Origin: Smittia aterrima
Lineage: Eukaryota; Arthropoda; Insecta; Diptera; Chironomidae
Reading direction: 5' to 3'
Length of the DNA: 64,000 bases
NCBI GenBank assembly: GCA_033063855.1
Contig: CP093830.1
Span: forward strand, 8,680,854-8,744,853
Shown: positions 37,193 through 47,598 of the stretch, piece by piece
Numbering within the stretch: the stretch's first letter is position 1
How the letters are laid out: every line of letters begins with the position of its first letter
The notes under the pieces: generated by a model
Database searches by the model: none
What the model was told of the DNA's origin: nothing
What the model saw: the letters and a program-made list of their open reading frames with translations, nothing else
Position numbers and translations under genes: made by a program

Positions 37193-38051
37193 TTTTATTA
37201 AAAATAAAAATCTTGAATTGACACTAGAGACGAACGAATAACTATTTCTCAATGCAGCAAAATCTCCACTGAAAATAAGTTTGGCAAAGAAAAGAATTCT
37301 GCGGCAGGAAAATTCGGAGCGAAATAAGAAGCGAATGAAAATGCTGTGGCATGTTTTGTTTGTTTGTGAATGAATGAGATTGCTTCAGGGAGAAGATTTC
37401 GTGGTATCGATTTAATTGAAGAATTTCGAGTGCTTGATATTAAATATCGCAATTGAATCGATAAAATCGATCTCCTGACATCCTTTTGTTGAGGAATTAA
37501 TGAAATGAGCGGCAAATATTTAGAAATGTTTTAATTTACATTTTGTAAATATTTTCTCGGGCAAATATTGAGCAGATCAATTATTGACTCTTTCGGCTTA
37601 AATATTTGTTTGAAGTATGTAAAGTTGTAATGTTTATTATCTCTGATTTCAGTTACAGTTGATTGTTATTTAAAATAAATTATTTACATTTCAAACTTCA
37701 GAAATCCAATTAAAATCTCAAGTTGTCAAATTCTAAAGAAAATCTCCAAACGAGTTTTTCCATCTGGAAGAGAACTATAAATAAAACAACATGCAAAGCA
37801 AATGCAAAGCCGGCAACGAGTTCTGAAACGAGAATTTTGTAGAAAGAAAAAACAAGATTTCTTGTTGTGATAGCTTTGATACAGTTAAAAATTCTTATCA
37901 ATGGAAGCTTTACCAAACGTGTCACTAACACTTGCGCAAACCTCACGGTTATAAATTACATCTCGGCTCTCTGCGTTCTCAGTTTCATTTCAAGTGTCAT
38001 TAGAGATCATCATCTTCTTCACAGCAAAAGGAATTCTTTAAAGCAGCAACA
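37193..38051. other. Divergent spacer between arrestin-domain gene and ALDH paralogue 2
   Basis: 859 bases shared as upstream flank by two divergent genes. Open frames at 37249-37515 and 37710-37946 show no supporting features. Confidence 0.5.
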
Positions 38052-39933
38052 ATGGCGAACAAAAATCAAGAAGTCAAATATACAAAAGTGAGTGGCATTT
38101 ATTTTTAAAGCCGAGACGACTTCAAGTTTAATTGGAAAAGTGAAGAAGCTTTAAAGAGATTTTAAACTAAAAAGTAATTTTTTGCAATGGAGAAACGAAA
38201 TGTTGAAAAAGAAGAAGTTCACGGGTCACTTACATTTTAATCGCAACGCAATAAATTTAGAAATGGAATATTTTTCAACTGAGTAAACAACATTTTATCT
38301 GAAGCCGGCGAGAAAGTTCCTCGTAAACAACAATGAGGAGAGAGCAAGGGAGTTTTCCTAAAACGATTCAGTCTAATTTTAAGAAAATAAATTTTTCCAG
38401 TGAATTTTACATTTCTATTTTCATTATTTATCTTTCAATAGCTCTTTATCAACAATGAATTTGTTGATGCTGTTAGCAAGAAAACGTTTGCAACTTTTAA
38501 TCCTGCAACTGGAAAAAAGATTGCGGACGTTGCCGAAGGAGACAAAGCTGATATCGACCTAGCAGTTAAAGCAGCACAAAAGGCTTTCGCTCGTGGCTCA
38601 GAATGGCGTAACTCCGATGCATCTACTCGTGCTACCTTGATGAATAAACTCGCTGACTTGATTGATCGCGATTCAAACATCATCGCGAACTTAGAGTCTT
38701 TGGACAACGGCAAGTCATTCAACGCCGCTAAAGTAAGTTCGTGACTGATAATGTCGTAATCTCAAGTGTTCATGTTTTTTAATCTTACAGGGAGATGTTT
38801 ACTTTACTGCTAAAGTCTTTAGATACTACTCTGGCTATGCTGATAAGATTCATGGCAACACAATCCCAGTCGATGGTAATTTCTTTAGCTACACTCGCAA
38901 AGAACCAATCGGAGTTGTTGGACAAATCCTTCCTTGGAATTATCCTGCGTTGATGCTCGCATGGAAATGGTCCCCAGTTTTGGCTACTGGTTGTGTATCA
39001 GTCTTGAAACCAGCCGAGCAAACTCCATTGAGTGCTCTTTACATTGCGTCCTTGGCGAAAGAAGCTGGAATCCCAGCTGGTGTCTTGAACATTGTCACTG
39101 GTTATGGACCAACTGCTGGCGGAGCTATTTCTTCTCATCCCGACATTCGCAAAGTTGCATTCACTGGCTCAACTGAAGTTGGAAAGCTCATTATGGAAGC
39201 AGCTGCTAAGTCGAACTTGAAGAAAGTTTCCCTTGAACTTGGAGGAAAGAGTCCATTGATCGTCTTCGATGACGTTGATTTGGATGAAGCTGTTCCTCTT
39301 GCACAAGAAGCGATTTTCATAAATCACGGTCAAGTCTGTTGCGGTGGCAGTCGAACTTTTGTTCACGAGAAGATTTATGATGAATTCGTTAAACGATCAG
39401 TTGAGTTGGCAAAGAAACGAAGAGTTGGTTGTCCATTCGCTCCTGATACCGTTCAAGGTCCACAAGTCGATCAAGACACTTTCGATAAGATTCTTACTTA
39501 TATCGACTACGGAAAGCAAGACGGAGCTAAGCTTGAAGTTGGAGGTAAAAGATTTGGAACTGAAGGATTCTTTATCGAGCCAACTGTTTTCTCAAATGTC
39601 ACTGACAACATGCGCATCGCTAAAGAAGAAATCTTCGGACCAGTTCAGTCAATCCTCAAGTTCAAGACTCTCGATGAAGTCATTGAACGTGCTAACAACA
39701 CAAACTATGGTCTCGCCTCAGGAGTCTTGACCAAAGATTTGAACAACGCTTTGACATTCGCTAATGCAGTCGAAGCTGGAAGTGTCTGGGTCAATTGTTT
39801 CAACGCAATTTCTGTTAACTGTCCATTCGGCGGTTACAAAGAATCAGGATTTGGCCGCGAAATGGGAGAGGAAGGATTGAGCGCTTACTTGGAAACAAAG
39901 GCCGTCTCGATTAAACTCCCAACTAAACTCTGA
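38052..39933 (+). CDS. Aldehyde dehydrogenase, ALDH1-type (paralogue 2)
   Basis: Three exons, 38052-38087, 38442-38732 and 38791-39933, join in frame to 490 codons (489 aa), exactly the length of paralogue 1. It begins [19 protein letters not shown] and has no targeting peptide. Catalytic motifs are intact: [33 protein letters not shown] and EEIFGPVQ. It is an NAD(P)+-dependent aldehyde oxidiser, presumably cytosolic. The two paralogues share the first intron (after the 12th codon, phase 0) but the other introns differ: this copy lacks three introns of paralogue 1 and has one at NAAK/GDVY that paralogue 1 lacks. AATAAA is at 39960-39965. Confidence 0.96.
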
Positions 39934-40089
39934 ACTAAATTCTGTCGGTTGCACTTTTGAATAAAATATATTTTTCTACTGCAAATTGCTCTTTTCTTTT
40001 ATCGATGTGAACCATTTCTGACTTTTTTTAAACTTCTATGAATTTATTCAACTGAACATATTTAAATTACACTGTTCTGGTTGAAGTTT

Positions 40090-40653
40090 TCACTCCTCGA
40101 AATCATCTGGTGGGATCCCAAGTTCAGCGTTAGTCCATTTTGACACATCGGGATAATCCCATTCGCCCTGAAGAAGATTTTCAAAGGTTCACTTAAAACT
40201 TCTTTTCAACTCACACGAGAAGAACTTACGAAAATATGTTCGGGTTCATGCCAAAGATGCCATAACACCCACCACCACATCAATGCACCAACAGCCTCAG
40301 CTCCATAGATTGTTGCCTTTGAATGATTAGTCGGTCCTGTGCGATAGTTCCAGCTAAAAGACAACAAAACAAAAATATTATATAATAAAATTTAATTTGA
40401 TGCTGATTTGCATAGACAAAGTTGGACTGATTAAATTGATGCTGATCGTTATCGATCGATACGATGTTGCACAACTAATTTGGATCATTTTATAACTTAA
40501 TTGGAAAAGATGTTGTGAAGGAAAAAATATTTAAAATAAAACTTACGGAGCATGCGAGTTTCTAACGATTTGTTTGCAATGTCCTGCTCCAAGTCTTGCT
40601 TTTAAGCCGAGGGTCACGACCCGTCCGAGCACTGCAGCTCTTGATACGAGCAT
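40090..40653 (-). CDS. NDUFB2: NADH dehydrogenase (ubiquinone) 1 beta subcomplex subunit 2 (AGGG subunit)
   Basis: Three exons (5'->3'), 40653-40547, 40353-40230 and 40167-40090, join in frame to 103 codons (102 aa). The N-terminus is basic and hydroxylated (MLVSRAAVLGRVVTLGLKAR), like a mitochondrial presequence. It is followed by a single membrane segment rich in tryptophan (GALMWWWVLWHLWHEPEHIFG) and the diagnostic end DYPDVSKWTNAELGIPPDD. NDUFB2 is an accessory subunit of the membrane arm of respiratory complex I. It lies 200 bases downstream of SPCS1 on the same strand; both are small housekeeping genes. Confidence 0.95.
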
Positions 40654-40855
40654 TTCTATGAAAAGTATTTAATTTTGCTTCGGAAAAATAATTCGCCTGG
40701 GGATCGTTCCTAAATTACGTGAAACAAAATTTTTATTTTGAATTCGCTCTTGATTGTTTTGGGAAAATCTTTTTAATTGAAACAATTTCTCATTAACTTA
40801 AGCAAACGAATTGGAATTTATTCAAATCAGAATGTTGTGCAATTCACAAATAAAC

Positions 40856-41191
40856 TTATTTTTGTTTTGTTTTCTTGGTGCCGTCTTCATTTGTGCTCCT
40901 TCCAGACTTTTGCCAATTAAGCGGTTTCTTGCGATAGAGCGGATAAGGAGGAATGGTGATGATCAAAGCCAATGCGAAGCCAGCAGCGAGAATGTAGATT
41001 GTTTGAGAGAATTGCTGGATGAATGCTCCGAAGACTAAGCCAACAAATCCAAAAACCGTGATAATTGATCGGGAAATCTTTTCAGCTTTCTGCTGTCCCT
41101 CAAAGTCCTAAAATGACGAGGAGTCAGTCCAGCATGAACTTAACATTTGATTAATCTTATTCTTACCATGTGAGTTTGAATATTAAACATG
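40856..41191 (-). CDS. SPCS1: Signal peptidase complex subunit 1 (12-kDa subunit)
   Basis: Two exons, 41191-41168 and 41107-40856, join in frame to 92 codons (91 aa). The family signature is clear: QTHMDFEGQQKAEKI at the start, then two membrane segments (SIITVFGFVGLVFGAFI and TIYILAAGFALALIIT), then IPPYPLYRKKPLNWQ and a Lys-rich cytosolic tail. It is a structural subunit of the ER signal peptidase complex, which removes signal peptides from secreted proteins. Its start codon lies 194 bases from that of CDC45 on the opposite strand, so the two probably share a bidirectional promoter. Confidence 0.95.
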
Positions 41192-41385
41192 ATTTAATTT
41201 ATTTTTCTATTCTTCGGTTTTGTTGATGTGGATTTTTTGAGGAAACTCAAAAGCGCTTTTTGACTAAATTAACAATTTACAACAAAAAGTGCTTCAACGG
41301 TTGGCGCGCAAAGTACAAAACAAAGAGACATTTAATCGAAATCCTCTTAAAATATGCATTCAAGATTACTGTGAGATCTTTAAAA
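41192..41385. promoter_or_regulatory. Bidirectional promoter interval between SPCS1 and CDC45
   Basis: Only 194 bases separate the two divergent start codons, so both transcripts must start within or very near this interval. No TATA box or perfect TCAGT initiator stands out, consistent with a housekeeping promoter. Confidence 0.6.
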
Positions 41386-43174
41386 ATGTTCGTGACAGAC
41401 CTGAGAAACGAGTTTTATAACTTGCTGGCCGGAAAACGAGTGATAATTGTAGCTAATTCAGATATTGACTCAATCGCAGCCTCAAAGATTTTGCAATCGC
41501 TTTTTAAAAATGATCAGATAATATTCACTGTCGTTCCGATACTTGGCGTGAAGAGTCTAAAGCGAACGTTCGATAACAACAAAGAAGATTGTAATATATT
41601 TCTCTTTGTGAACTGTGGAGGATGTTTGGATTTAGTGGAACTTCTCGCTCCTGAAGACAACGTTTTATTTTTCGTTTGTGATTCTCATCGACCACTGGAT
41701 TTATGTAATATTTACAGCGATTCACAAGTAAGTGTCTTCGTCACTTCAACCTCTGAAAGCTAAATAAGTTTTTGATTTTAGGTAAGAATATTAGGCGATC
41801 CTCAAAACGAAGAAGACATCCCGCAATTCGAACATATATTTCAAGACTCTGAAAGCGAAGAAAGTGGTGATGAAGATGAAGACAACGAAGATTCAAATCC
41901 TGCAACGAATATGGAAAAGTTTGAGAGGAGACTGCGGAAGAAACGAGAACGTCGCGATTGGACTCAAAACAGAGACAGAGTCTTGTTCAATTATTCACAA
42001 TACAGTTTTTACACAAGAAGCACTGCACTGGTGTTCTTCGAGCTTGCTTGGCAGATGTCAAAGGATTCACTCGATTTACTTTGGTGGGCGATCGTTGGAG
42101 TAACAGAACAATTGTTGATGGGTAAACGAGAGAGCGCAACTTATACGCTCGAGACTCAAAAGATTCAATCACATGTCTCTCGTCTTACAAACAAAACAAA
42201 CGGGAACAACGGCACACACTCAGTTAAAATCACATATGAGAACGATCTCTATCTAGCGCTTTATCGGCATTGGTCAATCAAGGAATCTATCAAGAACTCA
42301 ATTTACTCAGCCTGCAAACTGAAACTTTGGACACTAAACGGCAAGAAAAAGTTGAACGGTCTTCTAGTCGAGATGGGACTACCGCTCGCTCAAGCTCGTC
42401 AACAATTTAATTCCATGGACTTGTTGATGAAGAAAGATTTTTATCAAATGATTGAGAAGACTGCTGAGAAGTACAATATGAATGAAATCATTTATGGATC
42501 GTTTACACTTCAGTACGGATACAAGAATCGCTTTTCGGCAGCTGATTATGTTTACTCAATGATCGCGATTATGGAGCAAATAGAACATGAGAGAACAGCG
42601 GAGAGTTGCTTTCTAGATGCACTTGAGTGTCTCTCAAGAACTAGAAAAGTAACTTTAGAAGGCGGCATTGAAAAAGCGAAAATGTTGCTCGATGCGATCT
42701 TCAGGCAAGTGAAAACCTCACTCGAAATGCAACAAGTGAATTGGGCAGGTCCATTTCTCTATCTCATACTCCAAGACGAGAATATCCTTTTCTCTTCACC
42801 GTACGGTTTGTCGATGCTTGCGAAATTTATGCTCAGTGGGTACATTTCAGTGTCAAAGCGACGACGTGCTCGAGAATTGCCATTGATCATTAGTATTCCT
42901 GTTGACACGATACGAGGAATAAATCTCATGATTGGAATCCCTCCGACCGGAGATGACACGAAGAATCTTTTCGGAAAAGCCTTTGAACAGGCTGCAATAA
43001 AGAGTAAGCATGAACCTATTTTTTACAATGAAATTAAGTTCTAATTCCCAATCTTTATCATCAACAGGTAATGCTGCTATTTCACAAGACTTCTTCGACA
43101 CAAACATCATTCAAATTAAGCAAACCGACTGTCCAAAGTTCATCGATGCCCTGCTAGTACTTTTATCTAGTTAA
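41386..43174 (+). CDS. CDC45: CDC45, replicative helicase (CMG) component
   Basis: Three exons, 41386-41727, 41782-43003 and 43068-43174, join in frame to 557 codons (556 aa), near the usual metazoan length. I chose the ATG of MFVTDLRNEF because the family starts with this segment; the upstream in-frame ATG at 41260 would add 42 atypical residues. The RecJ/DHH-like N-terminus shows VIIVANSDIDSIAASKILQ and the substituted motif FVCDSHRPLDL. A long acidic tract (near residues 134-153) and then a basic RRLRKKRERR stretch follow, and the C-terminal domain ends ISQDFFDTNIIQIKQTDCPKF. CDC45 joins MCM2-7 and GINS in the nucleus to unwind DNA at forks; its DHH fold is catalytically inactive. AATAAA is at 43283-43288. 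Confidence 0.97.
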
Positions 43175-43519
43175 GCGTTATGCGTGTTTATTTAAAAAAT
43201 CTTATCATTAATTCATTGATTACTTCTTACCATAAACTAATCGACGAGATCACTTTGAAGAGAACATCGTCAAGTGAATTTCAATAAATAGTTTTTAGCG
43301 AAATATCGTCGATTTAAATAGATTAATAAATGAAGAAGAAATTAAACTTATTTCAACTGGTTTTTTTTCTGCAACGTTTGAGCGAATCGCACTTCTAAAT
43401 AATGAACATATTAAACATTGTACAAAATCTGTAAATTTAATCAAATCAATCAAAGCACGCAAACAGCTTTTAAAAAGCTTTCAATAAAAGCTTTCGCAGT
43501 TGAGCTTTATCCTTCCACG
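43175..43519. other. Spacer between CDC45 and the DEG/ENaC fragment
   Basis: 345 bases holding the CDC45 polyadenylation signal (43283-43288) and one copy of the 34-bp repeat that also lies on the other side of the ionotropic receptor array. Confidence 0.6.
43456..43489 (+). repeat. 34-bp direct repeat, left copy, flanking the ionotropic receptor array
   Basis: Bases 43456-43489 match 50492-50525 at 33 of 34 positions in the same orientation; the single difference is C/T at position 12. It begins CACGCAAACAG and ends CTTTCAATAAAA. It lies 31 bases before the ATG of the DEG/ENaC fragment. Confidence 0.85.
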
Positions 43520-44113
43520 ATGCTGAAACATTTTAAAATTTATTGCCGCGAGTCATCGATCCACGGATTGCCTTATCTCGTTAACGATGACGTTCACTGG
43601 ACGGAAAAGGTTTTCTGGCTTTTAGCTTTGATCACGTCCGGCGTTTGCTGTGGTGCAATGATCGCACAAATCGCAGTGAAAGTTGAGGAAGATTCAGTCG
43701 GACGAAGCAATTCCTATAACAAAAGTAAATTAGACAAAAGTATTTTATCTTCTGCTAATTTTTTAATTCATTTCTTAAGATTCCATTCATCGCAATCACG
43801 CATTGTCCTGATTTGTTGGCTGAGAACTCTTACTTCGATTACCATCGAACAAAAAGAGCTCTGATCGAGAATGACATGACAAATGTCACACTAGACGAGT
43901 AAGCTGAATTCTAATCAACAACGAAACATCTAACATATTGATTTTCAGACTAAGGTACATGCAAGCGATTGGTTTAATTTTAAATGACGATTTTCTTCTT
44001 CAATTCAACATTTCAATCGAAACTGAAGACATTTTATCGAAAATCAAACTGTTAACTCTGTTTTTGCGACAGAGAAAAAACGACGGAATCTTCATAGATA
44101 ACAATATACCTAG
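43520..44113 (+). pseudogene. Truncated DEG/ENaC (pickpocket-like) sodium channel fragment
   Basis: Only the N-terminal part remains. The first exon (from 43520) has the family's cytosolic motif CRESSIHGLPYLV followed by HWTEKVFWLLALITS and the first membrane segment. A second piece from 43780 (IPFIAITHCPDLL) fits the post-TM1 beta-strand IPFPAVTIC, and a third starts at 43949 (acceptor TTTTCAG; LRYMQAIG). The 43898/43949 junction is in phase. I find no in-frame GT..AG junction between pieces one and two: the obvious donor at 43725 is phase 1, while the acceptor at 43779 needs phase 0. The cysteine-rich ectodomain and second membrane segment are missing, because the sequence runs into antisense ionotropic receptor DNA near 44113. 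It cannot encode a working channel; a longer intact relative would be ligand- or mechano-gated. Confidence 0.8.
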
Positions 44114-44776
44114 ATTGGGAATTTGTCGTTTTCCCATTTTCTTGTCACTTTGTTGAATTTGTTTTGTTCAATCAGCTGAAGCTTTCCACATTTTCCAGGA
44201 GAGAACCAGACAAACATCAAAAGCTTAATGAAGTTTGTTTCGTCAACGAGGAAGTATTCATATTGGATGATGTCCAGTAAATACGAATTGAAATCAAAAA
44301 TTTCATTTTTGTTAAACGTCGCTTCTGTAATTTTGTTGGTTTTCGCCCTTTCCATGACATCCACTTCGAGAGATTCAATGTCAGTGATTGTTGCATGTTG
44401 ACAATAAATGAAAAGCTGAAGCGGTTTAAAAGAATTCATTTGTCAAATTTAATTTTTGATTGAACTCCTTGATGAATGAGAAATTGTTGAAGGTTAAGAG
44501 AGTTTAGCTGTCGAGCAAGATCTTTTCTTTTTCCAATTTCAAGTTCTTCAGTTGAAATGGCATCGCGTTCTCGTTCAAGTCCTTCAAGATTGGAGAAGTA
44601 ATAGTGCCCGAGTCTACTCCATAATTGTTGATGAACATTCTCGTTTCCAGTTGGAACAAATGACGAGTTATGTTCTCAAAAGCCTTCGACAGGACTTCGA
44701 GCGATGGATCTACATTTAAAATCATTCCTTCGCACAAAACTTTCACCAAAAACAAAATGATGAAATAAATTTTCAT
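44114..44776 (-). pseudogene. Broken ionotropic receptor copy (IR-c), N-terminal part only
   Basis: Reading from the ATG at 44776, this copy matches the N-terminal exons of the two intact neighbours: signal peptide, then EGMILNVDPSLEV and RMFINNYGVDSG. Three lesions are visible. A TAA stop at 44504-44506 replaces a Ser codon (TCA) of the neighbours. One extra A near 44428-44431 shifts frame. Homology ends near 44114 where the DEG/ENaC fragment begins. Membrane segments and the rest of the ligand-binding domain are absent. Confidence 0.9.
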
Positions 44777-45026
44777 TTTTCCTTTATTTTCAACTTATTT
44801 ATTCGAAGTAATCCACGGAACTGAAATCTAAAAGGAAATAAATGTTGGTCTACTAAAAAATGTTTTATCGTATTTAGTAAGATTTTACATGCAAGATTGT
44901 TGATAAAAATAGTTAACAATATTCAAGAACAAATTGTGCGTGATGTCGAAAAAAATTGAAGTTCCTTTACATGAGAGATTGTGTGTTCACGCTTAACATT
45001 TAATTTCAAACAAATTTTTATGTGTT

Positions 45027-47333
45027 CTAATGTCGTAAAGAGTAAAAAGCGTGGAAAATGTATTTCATGACGAGATAGTCTTTCAAAGTGACGATCCATT
45101 CGAAGATGAACGCAGCAACTGCGAACAACAAGCTCGAAGTCCAAATGACGAATCCAGGTTCAAGCATTTTCATTGTCAAAACTTTCGGGTCCTCGTAGAC
45201 TGTATAAAGTTTTTGTGTTAGTTCCGGCCACGATAAACTGCCGCATGATCTTCCGAAAAATGGATGAATGAAGATTCCGCCAACGAAATGTTGTTTCATT
45301 CTGTGGTCGATCGTTTCAAACAAATGATGATGACGTGGAAATTTCAGTCCACAAATGCTCAAGTGCGAATAATTCTTAACGAATCTTTTGAGAATGTTCA
45401 TTCTTTCCTCTATTATTTTTTTTCCACTATTCTCGTAACCATGCACGACATAAAACGTACAAGAGTTTATCTGAACGACATACAAGCGGTCATTTATCTC
45501 ATATTCACTTGTAACAACTTTTCCTCTGAAAGTAAAACAAAATTAAATTTAATGATTTCGGTAGCAGGCCAGTTGTATGGGAAGGCTTCTAAGTAGAACA
45601 AAAGGGCAGTAGCAGTTCGTAACAAACTTATTGTAGGGTTTTTCATCCGTTGAACTGGTTACAGGGGTTTGGGCTTTACTGGGTTAACTGGTCAGAAATG
45701 GATCCAATGTGTGGAGCTTGGATTTTCTGGAAATGTTTGCTTTGCCGTGTCGAGCTGATCACTTCTTGTGAACAAGTCACAGCGGAAATGTGCTTCCGTT
45801 TTCGAGAACTTTTTTTTTAACTAAAAATCGACTTTTTGTATAGAGCTTCCTTTTTAGACCGTGGATGAAAAACTCTAAAAATCAATTTACCTTTTTGAAA
45901 TCTCTGATTCCGGGAACTTTTCTTTATAATTTGGCTCCATAATGAAAGTGTAACCTTTCTTGATCAACTCATCAACTGTGTGCACATTTGGTTTTTCAAT
46001 GTCTTTCTGCATGAACTCGAAGGTTTTTCCTTGCCATGCTGTTCGAATGATCAAGCAATAAAGAATGAAGACCATCGTCAGAAATCTTGCGAAGTTTCTT
46101 CTTGGCATAACAGTTTGGGAGATTCCAAAGAAAATTTGAATGACATTGAGCGCTGGTCTCTCGATTTCGCGGCCGATGATGAAGTCTCTTATCGATCTTT
46201 TCACGCAGCAGTACAAGACCAGAATCGTCGCGAATACTGACACGAAGGTTATCGCTATCATTGCCCAAGTGAATTCATCGAAAGGCATCACCAACTTGTC
46301 GTATTCAGAATAATATTCGAAGTTTTCATCTGTTCTCAATCGGGTATTCATGTATTCAAGAGGAAAGGTGATGAAATTGATATCGTCAACTTTTCCCGGC
46401 CTAACAGCAAACAGAAAAGAAATAATTTCCGAAGGACAATTTCTTTTGAATTACTTACTCGTCGTTGTTCTGTTTGTAGCGATATCTATCAAAGCCATCG
46501 AGACATCCTTTCGAGAACAAAATGTCAACATTGCTGCCAGATCTTGTCATTGTTGCGTTGTTGAGCACTTGTAGAGACTTTTTAACATCAGCATCTAGTT
46601 GTGAATATGTAAAAGGATCGAACGGAGCCTCGTTCTCAAAGATATTGCAGCCATGAAGGTTTGCTGATTTTTTCATTGCGAATTTATCATTCTCCCACTT
46701 TTGAGTTTTTTTGTTAAATTTGTTTAGTTCAATCAGATGAAGCTTTCCACATTTTCCAGGAGAGAACCAAACAAACGTCAGCAGTTTGATGAAGTTCGTT
46801 TCGTCAACGAGAAAATATTCGTATTGGATGATGTCCAGTAAATACGAATTGAAATCAACTTCTTTTGTGAAAAACTCTACTTCGGTGATTTTGTTGCTTT
46901 TCGCCCTTTCCATGACATCCACTTCGAGAGATTCAATGTCAGAGATTGTTGCGTGTTGGCAATAGACGAAAAGCTGAAGCGGTTTGAAGTATTCATTCGT
47001 CAGCTTTAATTTTTGATTGAACTCCTTGACGAATGCGAATTTGTTGAAGGTTAAGAGAGTTGAGCTGTCAAGCAAGATCTTTTTCTTTTCCAGTTGCAAG
47101 TTCTTCAGTTGAAATGGCATCGCATTCTCGTTCAAGTCCTTTAAGAAGAGTGACGTAATCGTGTCCGAGTCTACGCCATAATTGTTGATGAACATTCTCG
47201 TTTCCAGTTGGAACAAATGACGAGTAACATTCACGAAAGCCTTCGACGGGACTTCGAGCGATGAATCCACATTTAAAATCATTCCTTCGCACAAAACTTT
47301 CACTAACATCAAAATAAAGAAGTAAACTTTCAT
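45027..47333 (-). CDS. Divergent ionotropic receptor (IR-b), intact
   Basis: Three exons (5'->3'), 47333-46459, 46400-45891 and 45525-45027, join in frame to 628 codons (627 aa). A signal peptide (MKVYFFILMLVKVLCEG) precedes a divergent extracellular domain, then the ionotropic-glutamate-receptor-type channel. M1 is near residues 338-357 (WAMIAITFVSVFATIL), M2 near 396-412 (ARFLTMVFILYCLIIRTAWQG) and M3 near 588-605 (VIWTSSLLFAVAAFIFEW), with an S2 lobe between M2 and M3. RTAWQGKTFEFMQ after M2 resembles the RTAYQG block of divergent insect IRs. The acidic and basic glutamate contacts are not evident, as usual for IRs. Such receptors act in sensory neurons, often for taste, together with co-receptors such as IR25a or IR76b; the ligand is unknown. 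The neighbours are near-identical tandem copies. Confidence 0.93.
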
Positions 47334-47598
47334 TTTCCTTCAGATTTTTAACTTATTTATTCGAAGTAATCCACGGAACTGAAATCCAAAAGGAAATAAA
47401 TGTTGGTCAACTCGAAAAAATGTTTTATCGTATTTAGTAAGATTTTACATGCAAGATTGTTGATAAAAATTGTAAACAATATTCAAGAAAAAATTGTGCG
47501 TGATGTCGAAAAAGATTTGAAGTTCCTTTACATGAGAGATTGTCTGATTACGCTTAACATTTAATTTCAAACAAACTTTTATGTGTTCTCTCATCGTT

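Noticed and set aside
43938..44156. Plus-strand 72-codon frame as an independent gene
   Set aside because: It is the last DEG/ENaC piece reading through the junction into the antisense of an ionotropic receptor, so it is chimeric junk rather than a gene.
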